Assembly: GCF_052857255.1 (NCBI RefSeq)
Contig: NC_135502.1
Span: 157,950,099 to 158,014,098 of the forward strand
Length of the DNA stretch: 64,000 nt
Source: Amblyomma americanum
Lineage: Eukaryota > Arthropoda > Arachnida > Ixodida > Ixodidae
Direction of reading: 5' to 3'
Of this stretch, positions 27,301-40,480 are shown one piece after another (positions within the stretch are counted from its first letter, which is position 1; each line of letters begins with the position of its first letter). The translations under genes and the position numbers were made by a program. The notes under the pieces were generated by a model. It did not search any database and was not told where the DNA came from. It worked only from the letters and a program-made list of their open reading frames with translations.

Positions 27301-28404
27301 GAGAAAATCCCTGTTAGGGACACCATGTTTCAGAAAGTCCATGTTTCAGAAGCTCCCTGCTGGAGAAAATTCCTTTTGGAGAAACTCTCAGTTGGACAAA
27401 CTCCCTGTTGGGCAATCTCCCTTCTTTAGAAACTCTCCTTTGGAGAAACTCCATGTTAATGAATTTCTGTTGGAGAAACTCACTGTTAGAGAAACTCCCT
27501 GATGGAGAACCTCTCTGTTGCAGAAACTTCATTTGGAGCAAATGCTTGAAGTAGAAACTCCGTGTTGGAGAAACTCCCTGTTAGAGACACTGTATGTTTT
27601 AGAAACTGCCAGTCGAAGAAATTTCCTGTTGAGAAACTCTATGCTGCAGGAAATCCATGTTGAAGAAACTCCCTGTTAAGGACACTGTTTTAGAAACTGC
27701 CAGTTGAATAAATTTTCTGTTGGGAAACTCCATGCTGGAGGAACTACATGTTGGAGAAACTCTATGTTGCATAAAATTCATATTGACGGAACTCTCTGTT
27801 GGAGAAACTCTATTGGAGGAAGTGTCTGTTGCAGAAACTCTATGTTGGAGGAAATGTCTCTTGGAGAGACTCTGTTAAAGATAATTCCTGTTGTATGAAC
27901 TTCATGTTGGAGAAAATCCCTTTTGCGAAACTCCCTGTTGGAGGAACTCCATGTTGAAGACACTCACTGTTGCATAAATTTCATGTTGCAGAAACTCCAT
28001 GTTCGAGAAACTCCATGTTCAGAGAAACGCTCTTTGCGAAACTACGTTGCAGAAACTCCATGATTAAGAAACTGCCTGTTAGAGATTTTTCATGTTAGTG
28101 TAGCTCCCACTTGAAGAAAATCCATGTTGGAGCAAATTCTTGTTGGAGAAACTCCATGTTGCAGAAATTCCCTGTTAGGGAAATTTTTTGTTTGAGAAAC
28201 TCCATGCCGAAAAATATCCATGCTGGAGGAACTGCCAGTTGGAGAATCTCTCTTTTGGAGAAACTCCCTGCAGGAGAAACTCCTTGTTAATGAAACTCAA
28301 TAGTGGAGAAATTCCCCGTTAGAGGAACTCCCTGTTACATAACTTCTGTGTTGGAAAAACCCCTTTTGGAGCAAATCCTCTATATTAGAGAAAATCTCTG
28401 TTAG
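24376..28404. repeat. U7, HOR unit 4,029 bp, S1 / beta / b
   Basis: Matches U4 at an offset of 11,996 up to 27312-27369, then diverges from it and continues as a beta-type unit with tail b. This marks the right edge of the second 12-kb copy. CCTGCAGG is at 28267-28274. The 93-bp block is doubled with a 91-bp spacing (anchors 27603 and 27694) because 2 bp are missing before the second anchor. Confidence 0.94.
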
Positions 28405-31400
28405 GGACAGTCAATGTCGAAGAAACTTGCTGTTGAGAAACTCTATTTTGGAGAAACTCCATGTTGGATTACCTAAAAGTTGGAGAAACTTCATTTTGGA
28501 GAAATCAATGTTGGATAAATTATGTTGGAGAAACTCCCTATTTAGAAACGCAAAGCTTGAGAAAATCATTGTTAGAGGAATAACCTGTTCGAGAAACTAC
28601 ATGGAAAAAACAGTTCGAAAATCTCCATGTTAGAGAAACTCTCCGTTGAGAAACTGTATGTTGGAGAACTCGAGATTGGCGAAACTCTCTGTTGGAGAAA
28701 ATCTTTGTTGGAGAAACTCCCTGTTAGAGCATCTCCCTGTTTGATAAACTTATGTTGAAGAAAATCCCTGTTGGATAAAATTAATGTTGGAGAAAATCTC
28801 TGTAGGAGAAACTCAGTGTTGCACATACTCCCTGTTGGAGGTACTCCATGTTGAATAATCTCACTGTTGGATAAATTTCATGTTGCAGAAACTTTCTGTT
28901 GGAGAAACTCCATGTTTTGAGACAGTCCATCTTGAAGAAGATCCTTGTTGGAGAAGCTGTATTTTGGAGAAATTCCCTGTTGGAGAAACTTCCTGCTGGA
29001 TGAATTTCAAGTTTGAGAAACTCACTGTTGAAGAAATTCTGTTGAAAAACTCCACACTGGATAAACACTATGCTGGCGAAACTCCATGCTGGAGAAGCTC
29101 TATGCTGGAGAATCTCCCTGTTTTAGAAATTTCCTGTTAGAGAATCTCCTTATTGGAGAAACACCCTGTTGGACAAACTTCATGTTCAATAAATTCTACG
29201 TGGGAGAATCTCTCTGTTCGAGAAAGTCCTTATTGGAGAAACTCAATGTTGAACAACCTTCCTGTTGGAGAATATCCTGGTTGGAGAAACTCTATTAAGA
29301 AGAAACTATATTTTGGAGAATCTCTGTTGGAGAACTTCATGTTGGAGAAACCCTGTTGGAGATACTCCATGTTAGTTAGAGAAACTCCCTGTTGGAGAAA
29401 CTCCATGCTGGATATACTCCACGTTGGAGGATCTCTGTTTGAGAGGCTCCATGTTGGAGACACTTCATGCTGGAGAGAATCTGTATTGCACAACCCCTCT
29501 GTTGGAGAAACTCCCTTTCGGTGAAACTTTCTGTTGAGAAACTCTTTGTTGGATAAGCTCCCTGTTGAAGCTCCCTGTCAGAGAAACTTCATTGAGAAAC
29601 TTCCTGTTGGAGAATCTTTCTATTTGAGAGACTCCACTTTGGAAAAAGTCCCTGTTGGAGAAACTCTGTTGCGGAAACTCCCTGCTGGAGAAAATTCCTG
29701 TTGGATAAACACCCTCTTGGTGCAAAATTATGCTGGAGAAACTCTATGTTGCAGAAGCTCCCTGTTGGAGAATCTCCCTGTTGGAGAAATACCCTGTTGA
29801 AGGTCCCTTTCGCTGAAACTTATTGTTGAAGAAACTCTGGTTTGGAGAAACTCTCTGCTGGAGAAACACAATTTTGAAGAACGTTCATGTTCCAGAAACT
29901 CTTCATTACAGAAACCCTCTGTTGGAGAAACTCCCTGTTGGATAAAGTTCATGTTAGAGAAACTCCGGGTTAGAGAAACTCTCTGCTGGAGAAACTCCAT
30001 TTTGGAGAAAATTCGTGTTGGAAAAACTCCGTGTGGCAGAAACTCTAGGTTGTAGAAACTCTATGGTGAAAAACTCGGAGTAGGTGAAATTCTCTGTTGG
30101 AGACACACCCTCTTCGAGAAAATGTATGTTGGAGAAACTTCCTCTTGGAGAAATTCTATGTTGAAGAAACTCTTCGTTGGAGAAACTTCGTTCAGTAGGA
30201 AGTCGATGTTTGAGATGCTTTCTGTTAGAGAAACTTCATGTTGGAGAACCTCTATGTTGCAGAAACATTCCATTAGAGAAACTTCCTGTTGGTGAAAAGC
30301 CTTGCAGAAACTCCTGTTCCAGAAATTCTATGTTGGAGAAACTCTATTATAGAGAAACTCTGTTGGAAAAACTTCATTCTGGATAAACTCAATGCTAGTG
30401 AAATTGTATGTTAGAGAATTTTCCTGTTGGAGAAACACCCTGTTGGAGGAATTTTATGTTTGATAAATTCCATGTTGAATAAACTCCTTGTTGGATATAC
30501 TCCCTTGATGGACACTCCCTGATGGAGAAACACCCTGTTAGAGAATCTTTTTATTGGAAAAATTCCATGTTGGAGAAAATTCCCGTTGAGAAACTCCATG
30601 TTAGAAAAACTGCATGTTGTAAAAATTCCTATGTCGTACAAGCTCCCTGTTGGAGAAACTCCCTGTTCTTTATTTTCTTGCTAGAGAAACTTCTTTGAGA
30701 AACTCCACGTTGGAGAAACTCCCTTTAGAGAAAATCCATGCTTGAGAAGCTTCCTATTAGAGAAACTTCATGTTGCAGAAGCTCGCTGTTGGAGAAACTC
30801 CACGGTGGAGAAATTCCTGGTTGGCTAAAATCCTTTTTGGTTAAACTCCATTTGGAGAAACTCCCTGTTTGAGAAAATTTATCCTGTAGAAACTCCCTGT
30901 TGGAGAAATTTCTTGTACGGGACACTTCATGTTTGAGAAAATCTCGGTTGAAGAAACTCTCCATTGGAGAAACTCGTTGTTGGAGAGATTCCATGTTTGA
31001 GAAACTCTATGGTGGAGAAAGTCTATGTTGCAGAAACTCCCTGTTGAGAAACTCCCTCCTGGAGAAACTTCCAGTTGGAGAAACACCCTGTTGAAGCTCT
31101 TTGTCGGAGAAAATTTATGTTCGAGAAGCTCTCTTTTGGAGAAACTTGCTGTTGGAAGAACTCTCTTTGGACAAACTCCCTGATTAAGAAGCTCTTGGTT
31201 GGAGAAACCACATTTTGGAGAAATTCTTTGTTGGAGAAACTTCATGTTGGAAAAACTTTATGTTGAAGAAATTTTAAGTACAATTAACTTCATTATGGAG
31301 AAACTCCCTGTTAGGGATACCATGTTTCAGAAAGTCCCTGTTTCAGAAGCTCCCTGCTGGAGAAAATTCCTTTTGGAGAAACTCTCAGTTGGACAAACTT

Positions 31401-32424
31401 CCTGTTGGGCAATCTCCCTTCTTTAGAAACTCTCCTTTGGAGAAACTCCATGTTAATGTATCTCTGCTTGAGAAACTCACTGTAAGAGAAACTCCCTGAT
31501 GGAGAACCTCTCTGTTGCAGAAACATCATTTGGAGCAAATCCTTGAAGGAGAAACTCCGTGTTGGAGAATCTCCCTGTTTGGGACACTGTTTTAGAAACT
31601 GCCAGTCGAAGAAATTTCCTGTTGAGAAACTCCATGCTCGAAGAACTCTATGTTGGAGATACTCCCTGTTAGGGACACTATGTTTTAGAAACTGCCAGTC
31701 GAATAAATTTTCTGTTGAGAAACTCCATGCTGGAGGAACTCCATGTTGGAGAAACTCTATGTTCCATAAAATCTATATTGACGGACTCTCTGTTGGAGAA
31801 ATTCTTTATTGGAGAAAGTCTCTGTTGCAGAAACTCTATGTTGGAGGAAATGTCTCTTGGGGAAACTCTGTTAAGGAAAATTCCTGTTGGATGAACTTCA
31901 TGTTGTAGAAAATCCCTGGTGCTAAACTCCCTGTTGGATGAACTCCATGTTGAAGACACTCACTGTTGCATAAATTTCATGTTGCAGAAACTCCATGTTC
32001 GAGAAACTCCATGTTCGGAGAAACGCTGTTTGCGAAACTACGTTGCAATAACTCCATGATGAAGAAACTGCCTGTTAGAGATTTTTCTTCTTAGAGTAGC
32101 TCCCTCTTGAAGAAAATCCATGTTGGAGCAAATCCTTGTTGAAGAAACTCATGTTGGAGAAATTCCCTGTTAGGGAAATTTTTTTCTGAGAAACTCTCTG
32201 AAGTAACTAAGTTTATAAACTCCATGCCGAAAAATATTCATGCTGGAGAAGCTGCATGTTGGAGAATCTCTCTTTTGGAGAAACTCCCTGCAGGAGAAAC
32301 TCCTTGTCAATGAAACTCAATAGTGGAGAAATTCCCCGTTAGAGGAACTCCCTGTTACATAACTTCTGTGTCGGAAAAACCCCTTTTGGAGCAAATCCTC
32401 TATATTAGAGAAAATATCTGTTAG
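28405..32424. repeat. U8, HOR unit 4,020 bp, S2 / alpha / a
   Basis: An alpha body and an a tail (marker 32200-32219) behind an S2 head. This combination recurs in U11 and U13 but not in the units directly on its left. CCTGCAGG is at 32287-32294. The 93-bp block is doubled (anchors 31596 and 31689). The run of seven T at about 32179-32185 is among the longest homopolymers I noticed. Confidence 0.94.
32200..32219. repeat. Tail marker, type a (U8)
   Basis: Same 20 bp, here preceded by the variant AATTTTTTTCTGAG rather than AATTTTTTGTTTGAG. Confidence 0.9.
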
Positions 32425-35400
32425 GGACAGTCAATGTCGAAGAAACTTGCTGTTGAGAAACTCTATTTTGGAGAAACTCCATGTTGGATTACCTAAAAGT
32501 TGGAGAAACTTCATGTTGGAGAAATCAATGTTGGATAAATTATGTTGGAAAAACTTCCTATTTAGAAGCGCAAAGCTTGAGAAAATCATTGTTAGAGGAA
32601 TAACCTGTTCGAGAAACTACATTGGAAAAACAGTTCGAAAATCTCCATGTTAGTGAAACTCTCCGTTGAGAAACTGTATGTTGGAGAACTCGAGATTGGC
32701 GAAACTCTCTGTTGGAGAAAATCTTTGTTGGAGAAACTCCCTGTTAGAGCATCTCCCTGTTTGATAAACTTATGTTGAAGAAAATCCCTGTTGCATAAAA
32801 TTAATGTTGGAGAAAATCTCTCTTGGAGAAACTCTGTGTTGCACATACTCCCTGTTGGAGGTACTCCATGTTGAATATTCTCACTGTTGGATAAATTTCA
32901 TGTTGCAGAAACTTTCTGTTGGAGAAACTCCATGTTTTGAGACAGTCCATCTTGAAGAAGCTCCTTTTTGGAGAAGCTGTATTTTGGAGAAATTCCCTGT
33001 TGGAGAAACTTCCTGCAGGATGAATTTCAAGTTTGAGAAACTCACTGTTGAAGAAATTCTGTTGAAAAACTCCACACTGGATAAACACTATGCTGGCGAA
33101 ACTCCATGCTGGAGAAGCTCTATGCTGGAGAATCTCCCTGTTTTAGAAATTTCCTGTTAGAGAATCTCCTTATTGAAGAAACACCCTGTTGGACAAACTT
33201 CATGTTCAATAAATTCTACGTTGGAGAATCTCTCTGTTCGAGAAAGTCCTTATTGGAGAAACTCACTGTCGAACAAACTTCCTGTTGGAGAATATCCTGG
33301 TTGGAGAAACTCTATTAAGAAGAAACTATATTTTGGAGAATCTCTCTGTTGGAAAACCTCATGTTGGAGAAACCCTGTTTTAGATACTCCATGTTAGTTA
33401 GAGAAACTCCCTGTTGGAGAAACTCCATGCTGGATAAACTCCACGTGTGAGGATCTCTGTTTGAGAGGCTCCATGTAGGAGACACTTCATGCTGGAGAGA
33501 ATCTGTATTGCACAACCCCTGTGTTGGAGAAAATCCCTTTCGGAGAAACTTTCAGTTGAGAAACTCTTTGTTGGATAAGCTCCCTGTTGAAGCTCCCTAT
33601 CGGAGAAACTTCATTGAGAAACTTCCTGTTGGAGAATCCTTCTATTTGAGAAACTCCACTTTGGAAAAAGTCCCCGTTGGAGAAACTCTATGTTGCAGAA
33701 ACTCCCTGCTGGAGAAAATTCCTGTTGGAGAAACACCCCCTTGGTGCAAAATTATGCTGGAGAAACTCTATGTTGCAGAAGCTCCCTGTTGGAGAATCTC
33801 CCTGTTGGAGAAATACCCTGTTGAAGGTCCCTTTCACCGAAAATTATTGTTGAAGAAACTCTGGTTTGGAGAAACTCTCTGCTGGAGAAACACCATTTTG
33901 AAGAAAGTTCATGTTCCAGAAACTTTTCATTAGAGAAACCCTCTGTTGGAGAAACTCCCTGTTGGATAAAGTTCATGTTAAAGAAACTCCGGGTTAAAGA
34001 AACTCTCTGTTGGAAAAACTCCATTTTGGAGAAAATTCTTGTTGGAAAAACTCCGTGAGCCAGAAACTCTCGGTTGGAGAAACTCTATGGTGAAAAACTT
34101 GGAGTAGGTGAAATTCTCTGTTGGAGACACACCCTCTTCGAGAAAATGTATGTTGGAGAAACTTCCTCTTGGAGAAATTCTATGTTGGAGAAACTCTTCG
34201 TTGGAGAAACTTCGTTCAGTAGGAAGTCGATGTTTGAGATGCTTTCTGTTAGAGAAACTTCATGTTGGAGAACCTCTATGTTGCAGAAACATCCCATTAG
34301 AGAAACTTCCTGTTGGTGAAAAGCCTTGCAGAAACTCCTGTTCCAGAAACTCTATGTTGGAGAAACTCTATTATAGAGAAACTCTGTTGGAAAAACTTCA
34401 TTCTGGATAAACTCAATGCTAGTGAAATTGTATGTTAGAGAATTTTCCTGTTGGAGAAACACCCTGTTGGAGGAATTTTATGTTTGATAAATTCCATGTT
34501 GAATAAACTCCTTGTTGGATATACTCCCTTGATGGACACTCCCTGTTGGAGAAACACCCTGTTAGAGAATCTTTCTATTGGAAAAATTCCATGTTGGAGA
34601 AAATTCCCGTTGAGAAACTCCATGTTAAAAAAACTGCATGTTGTAAAAATTCCTATGTTGTACAAGCTCCCTGTTGGAGAAACTCTCTGTTCTTTAACTT
34701 CCTGTTAGAGAAACTTCTTAGAGAAACTCCACGTTGGAGAAACTACCTTTTGAGAAAATCCATGCTTGAGAAGCTTCCTATTAGAGAAACTCCATGTTGC
34801 AGAAGCTCGCTGTTGGAGAAACTCCATGGTGGAGAAATTCCTGGTTGGATAAACTCCTTGTTGGTTAAACTCCAGTTGGAGAAACTCCCTGTTTGAGAAA
34901 TTTTATCCTGTAAAAACTCCCTGTTGGAAATTTCTTTTACGAGACACTTCATGTTTGAGAAAATCCCTGTTGAAGAAACTCTCCATTGGAGAAACGCGTT
35001 GTTGGAGAGACTCCATGTTTGAGAAACTCTATGGTGGAGAAAGTCTATGTTGCAGAAACTCCCTGTTGAGAAACTCTCTCCTGGAGAAACTTCCAGTTGG
35101 AGAAACACCCTGTTGAAGCTTTTTGTCGGAGAAAATTTATGTTCGAGACGCTTCATTTTGGACAAACTTGCTTTTGGAGAAACTCTCCTTGGACAAACTC
35201 CCTGATTAAGAAGCTCTTGGTTGGAGAAGCCCAATTTTGGAGAAATTCTCTGTTGGAGAAACTTCATGTTGGAAAAACTCTATGTTGAAGAAACTTTAAG
35301 TCGGATAAACTTCATATTGGAGAAACTCCCTGTTAGGGACACCGTGTTTCAGAAAGTCCATGTTTCAGAAGCTCCCTGCTGGAGAAAATTTCTTTTGGAG

Positions 35401-36423
35401 AAACTCTCAGTTGGACAAGCTCCCTGTTGGGCAATCTCCCTTCTTTAGAAACTCTCCCTTGGAGAAACTCCATGTTAATGAATTTCTGTTGGAGAAACTC
35501 ACTGTTAGAGAAACTCCCTGATGGAGAACCTCTCTGTTGCAGAAACATCATTTGGAGCAAATGCTTGAAGGAGAAACTCCGTGTTGGAGAAACTCCCTGT
35601 TAAAGACACTGTATGTTTTAGAAACTGCCAGTCGAAGAAATTTCCTGTTGAGAAACTCTATGCTGCAGGAAATCCATGTTGGAGAAACTCCCTGTTAGGG
35701 ACACTGTTTTAGAAACTGCCAGTCGAATAAATTTTCTGTTGGGAAACTCCATGCTGGAGGAGCTACATGTTGGAGAAACTTTATGTTGCATAAAATCCAT
35801 ATTGACGGAACTCTCTGTTGGAGAAACTCTATTGGAGGAAGTGTCTGTTGCAGAAACTCTATGTTGGAGGAAATGTCTCTTGGAGAAACTCTGTTAAAGA
35901 AAATTCCTGTTGTATGAACTTCATGTTGGAGAAAATCCCTTTTGCGAAACTCCCTGTTGGAGGAACTCCATGTTGAAGACACTCACTGTTGCATAAATTT
36001 CATGTTGCAGAAACTCCATGTTCGAGAAACACCATGTTCAGAGAAACGCCCTTTGCGAAACTACGTTGCAGAAACTCCATGATTAAGAAACTGCCTGTTA
36101 GAGATTTTTCATGTTAGTGTAGCTCCCACTTGAAGAAAATCTATGTTGGAGCAAATCCTTGTTGGAGAAACTCCATGTTGCAGAAATTCCTTGTTAGGGA
36201 AATTTTTTGTTTGAGAAACTCCATGCCGAAAAATATCCATGCTGGAGGAACTGCCAGTTGGAGAATCTCTCTTTTGGAGAATCTCCCTGCAGGAGAAACT
36301 CCTTGTCAATGAAACTCAATAGTGGAGAAATTCCCCGTTAGAGGAACTTCCTGTTACATACCTTCTGTGTTGGAAAAACCCCTTTTGGAGCAAATCCTCT
36401 ATACTAGAGAAAATCTCTGTTAG
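32425..36423. repeat. U9, HOR unit 3,999 bp, S2 / beta / b
   Basis: Beta body and b tail. CCTGCAGG is at 36286-36293. The 93-bp block is doubled with a 91-bp spacing (anchors 35622 and 35713), the same 2-bp loss as U7, suggesting shared descent of that segment. A small deletion near 34926 (CTGTTGGAAATTTC for CTGTTGGAGAAATTTC) is private to this unit as far as I can see. Confidence 0.94.
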
Positions 36424-39400
36424 GGACAGTCAATGTCGAAGAAACTAGCTTTTGAGAAACTCCATTCTGGAGAAACTCCATGTTGGATAACCTTAAAGTT
36501 GGAGAAACTTCATGTTGGAGAACTCAATGTTGGACAAATTATGTTGGAGAAACTCCCCGTTTAGAAACGCAAAGCTTGAGAAACTCCTTGTTAGAGGAAT
36601 AACCTGTTCGAGAAACTACATTGGAAAAACAGTTCGAAAATCTCCATGTTAGAGAAACTCTCCGTTGAGAAACTGTATGTTGGAGAACTGGAGATTCGCG
36701 AACTCTCTGTTGGAGAAAATCTTTGTTGGAGAAACTCCCTGTTAGAGCATCTCTGTTTGATAAACTTATGTTGAAGAAAATCCCTGTTGGATAAAATTAA
36801 TGTTGGAGAAAATCTCTGTTGGAGAAACTTAGTGTTGCACATACTCCCTGTTGGAGGTACTCCATGTTGAATAATCTCACTGTTGGATAAATTTCATGTT
36901 GCAGAAACTTTCTGTTGGAGAATCTCAATGTTTTGAGACAGTCCATCTTGAAGAAGATCCTTGTTGGAGAAGCTGTATTTTGGAGAAATTCCCTGTTGGA
37001 GAAACTTCCTGCTGGATGAATTTCAAGTTTGAGAAACTCACTGTTGAAGAAATTCTGTTGAAAAACTCCACACTGGATAAACACTATGCTGGCGAAACTC
37101 CATGCTGGAGAAGCTCTATGCTGGAGAATCTCCCTGTTTTAGAAATTTCCTGTTAGAGAATCTCCTTATTGGAGAAACACCCTGTTGGACAAACTTCATG
37201 TTCAATAAATTCTACGTTGGAGAATCTCTCTGTTCGAGAAAGTCCTTATTGGAGAAACTCACTGTTGAACAAACTTCCTGTTGGAGAATATCCTGGTTGG
37301 AGAAACTCTATTAAGAAGAAACTATATTTTGGAAAATCTATCTGTTGGAAAACCTCATGTTGGAGAAACCCTGTTTTAGATACTCCATGTTAGTTAGAGA
37401 AACTCCCTGTTGGAGAAACTCCATGCTGGATAAACTCCACGTTGGAGGATCTCTGTTTGAGAGGCTCCATGTTGGAGACACTTCATGCTAGAGTGAATAT
37501 GTAATGCACAACCCCTGTGTTGGAGAAACTTCCTTTCGGAGAAACTTTCAGTTGAGAAACTCTTTGTTGGATAAGCTCCCTGTTGAAGCTCCCTGTCGGA
37601 GAAACTTCATTGAGAAACTTCCTGTTGGAGAATCTTTCTATTAGAGAAACTCCACTTTGGAAAAAGTCCCTGTTGGAGAAACTCTATGTTGCAGAAACTC
37701 CCTGCTGGAGAAAATTCGTGTTGGAGAAACACCCTCTTGGTGCAAAATTATGCTGGAGAAACTCTATGTTGCAGAAGCTCCCTGTTGGAGAATCTCCCTG
37801 TTGGAGAAATACCCTGTTGAAGGTCCCTTTCGCCGAAACTTATTGTTGAAGAAACTCTGGTTTGGAGATACTCTCTGTTGGATAAACACCATTTTGAAGA
37901 AAGTTCATGTTCCAGAAACTCTTCATTAGAGAAACCCTCTGTTGGAGAAACTCCCTGTTGGATAAAGTTCATGTTAGAGAAACTCCGGGTTAAAGAAACT
38001 CTCTGTTGGAAAAACCCCATTTTGGAGAAAATTCGTGTTGGAAAAACCCCGTGTGCCAGAAACTCTCGGTTGGAGAAACTCTATGGTGAAAAACTCGGAG
38101 TAGGTGAAATTCTCTGTCGGAGACACACCCTCTTCGAGAAAATGTATGTTGGAGAAACTTCCTCTTGGAGAAATTCTATGTTGGAGAAACTCTTCGTTGG
38201 AGAAACTTCGTTCAGTAGGAATTCGATGTTTGAGATGCTCTCTGTTAAGAAACTTCATGTTGGAGAACCTCTATATTGCAGAAACATCCTATTAGAGAAA
38301 CTTCCTGTTGGTGAAAAGCCTTGGAGAAACTCCTGTTCCAGAAACTCTATGTTGTAGAAACTCCATTATGGATAAACTTTCTGTTGGAAAAACTCCATTC
38401 TGGATAAACTCCATGCTAGTGAAATTTTATGTTAGAGAATCGTCCTGTTGGAGAAACACCCTGTTGGACAAACTCCATATTGGAGAAACTCACTGTTGGA
38501 GGAATTTTATGTTTGATAAACTCCATGTTGAATAAACTCCTTGTTGGATATACCCCCTTGATGGACACTCCCTGTTGGAGAAACACCCTGTTAGAGAATC
38601 TTGCTATTGGAAAAATTCTATGTTGGAGAAAATTCCCGTTGAGAAACTCCATGTTAGAAAAACTGCATGATGTCAAAATTCCTATGTTGTAGAAGCTCCC
38701 TGTTGGAGAAACTCCCTATTCTTTACCTTCCTGTTAGAGAAACTTCCTAGAGAAACTCCACGTTGGGGAAACTCTCTTTTGAGAAAATCCATGCTTGAGA
38801 AGCTTCCTATTCGAGAAACTCCATGTTGCAGAAACTCGCTGTTGGAGAAACTCCATGGTGGAGAAATTCCTGGTTGGATAAACTCCTTCTTGGTTAAACT
38901 CGAGTTGGAGAAACTCCCTGTTTGAGAAAATTTATCCTGTAAAAAATCCCTGTTGGAGAAATTTCTTGTACGAGACACTTCATGTTTGAGAAAATCCCTG
39001 TTGAAGAAACTCTCCATTGGAGAAACTCGTTGTTGGAGACACTCCATGTTTGAGAAACTCTATGGTGGAGAAAGTCTATGTTGCAGAAACTCCCTGTTGA
39101 GAAACTCCTTCCTGGAGAAACTTCCAGTGGGAGAAACACCCTGTTGAAGCTCTTTGTCGGAGAAATTTTATGTTCGAGAAGCTTCCTTTTGGAGAAACTT
39201 GCTTTTGGAGAAAATCTCCTTGGACAAAATCCCTGATTAACAAGCTCTTGGTTGGAGAAGCCCCATTTTGGAGAAATTCTCTGTTGGAGAAACTTCATGT
39301 TGGAAAAACTCTAGGTTGAAGAAACTTTAAGTCGGTTAAACTTCATATTGGAGAAACTCCCTGTTAGGGACACCATGTTTCAGAAAGTCCATGTTTCAGA

Positions 39401-40480
39401 AGCTCCCTGCTCTAGAAAATTCCTTTTGGAGAAACTCCCAGTTGGACAAACTCCCTGTTGGGCAATCTTCCTTCTTTAGAAACTCTCCGTTGGAGAAACT
39501 TCATGTTAATGTATCTCTGTTTGAGAAACTCACTGTAAGAGAAACTCCCTGATGGAGAACCTCTGTTGCAGAAACATCATTTGGAGCAAATCCTTGAAGG
39601 AGAAACTCCGTGTTGGAGAAACTCCCTGTTAGTGACACTGTATGTTTTAGAAACTGCCAGTCGAAGAAATTTCCTGTTGAGAAACTCCATGCTGGAAGAA
39701 CTCCATGTTGGAGAAACTCCCTGTTAGGGACACAATGTTTTAGAAACTGCCAGTCGAATAAATTTTCTGTTGAGAAACTCCATTCTCGAGGAACTCCATG
39801 TTGGAGAAACAATATGTTCCATAAAATCTATATTGACGGACTCTCTGTTGGAGAAATTTTTTATTGGAGGAAGTCTCTGTTGCAGAAACTCTATGTTGGA
39901 GGAATTGTCTCTTGGAGAAACTCTGTTAAAGAAAATTCCTGTTGGATGAACTTCATGTTGGAGAAAATCCCTGGTGCTCAACTCCCTGTTGGAGGAACTC
40001 CATGTTGAAGACACTCACTGTTGCAGAAATTTCATGTTGCAGAAACTCAGTGTTCGAGAAACTCCATGTTTGGAGAAACGCTGTTTGCGAAACTACGTTG
40101 CAAAAACTCCATGATGAAGAAACTGCCTGTTAGAGATTTTTTATGTTAGAGTAGCTCCCTCTTGAAGAAAATCCATGTTGGAGCAAATCCTTGTTGAAGA
40201 AACTCATGTTGGAGAAATTCCCTGTTAGGGGAATTTTTTGTTTGAGAAACTCTCTGAAGTAACTAAGTTTATAAACTCCATGCCGAACAATATTCATGCT
40301 GGAGAAACTGCATGTTGGACAATCTCTCTTTTGGAGAAACTCCCTGCAGGAGAAACTCCTTGTCAATGAAACTCAATTGTGGAGAAATTCCCCGTTAGAG
40401 GAACTCCCTGTTACATAACTTCTGTGTTCGAAAAACCCCTTTTGGAGCAAATCCTCTATATTAGAGAAAATCTCTGTTAG
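36424..40480. repeat. U10, HOR unit 4,057 bp, S1 / gamma / a
   Basis: Last of the four S1 heads (403, 12380, 24376, 36424). The body is gamma and the tail a (marker 40256-40275). CCTGCAGG is at 40343-40350. The 93-bp block is doubled (anchors 39651 and 39744). Around 37488-37510 the usually constant GCTGGAGAGAATCTGTATTG is altered at several positions. From about 38727 the unit belongs to the first 8-kb block. Confidence 0.94.
40256..40275. repeat. Tail marker, type a (U10)
   Basis: Same 20 bp, followed by CTCCATGCCGAACAATATTC, a variant shared only with U12. Confidence 0.9.

Larger units (their letters stand above)
15317..27312. repeat. 12-kb super-unit, copy B (three HOR units)
   Basis: Directly adjacent to copy A in the same orientation. 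The junction can only be placed within 15317-15373, because the end of the block and its beginning are identical over those 57 bp. The right edge is correspondingly 27312-27369, where the sequence departs from 15374 onward (GAGAAAATTCC against GAGAAAAATC). Confidence 0.93.
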
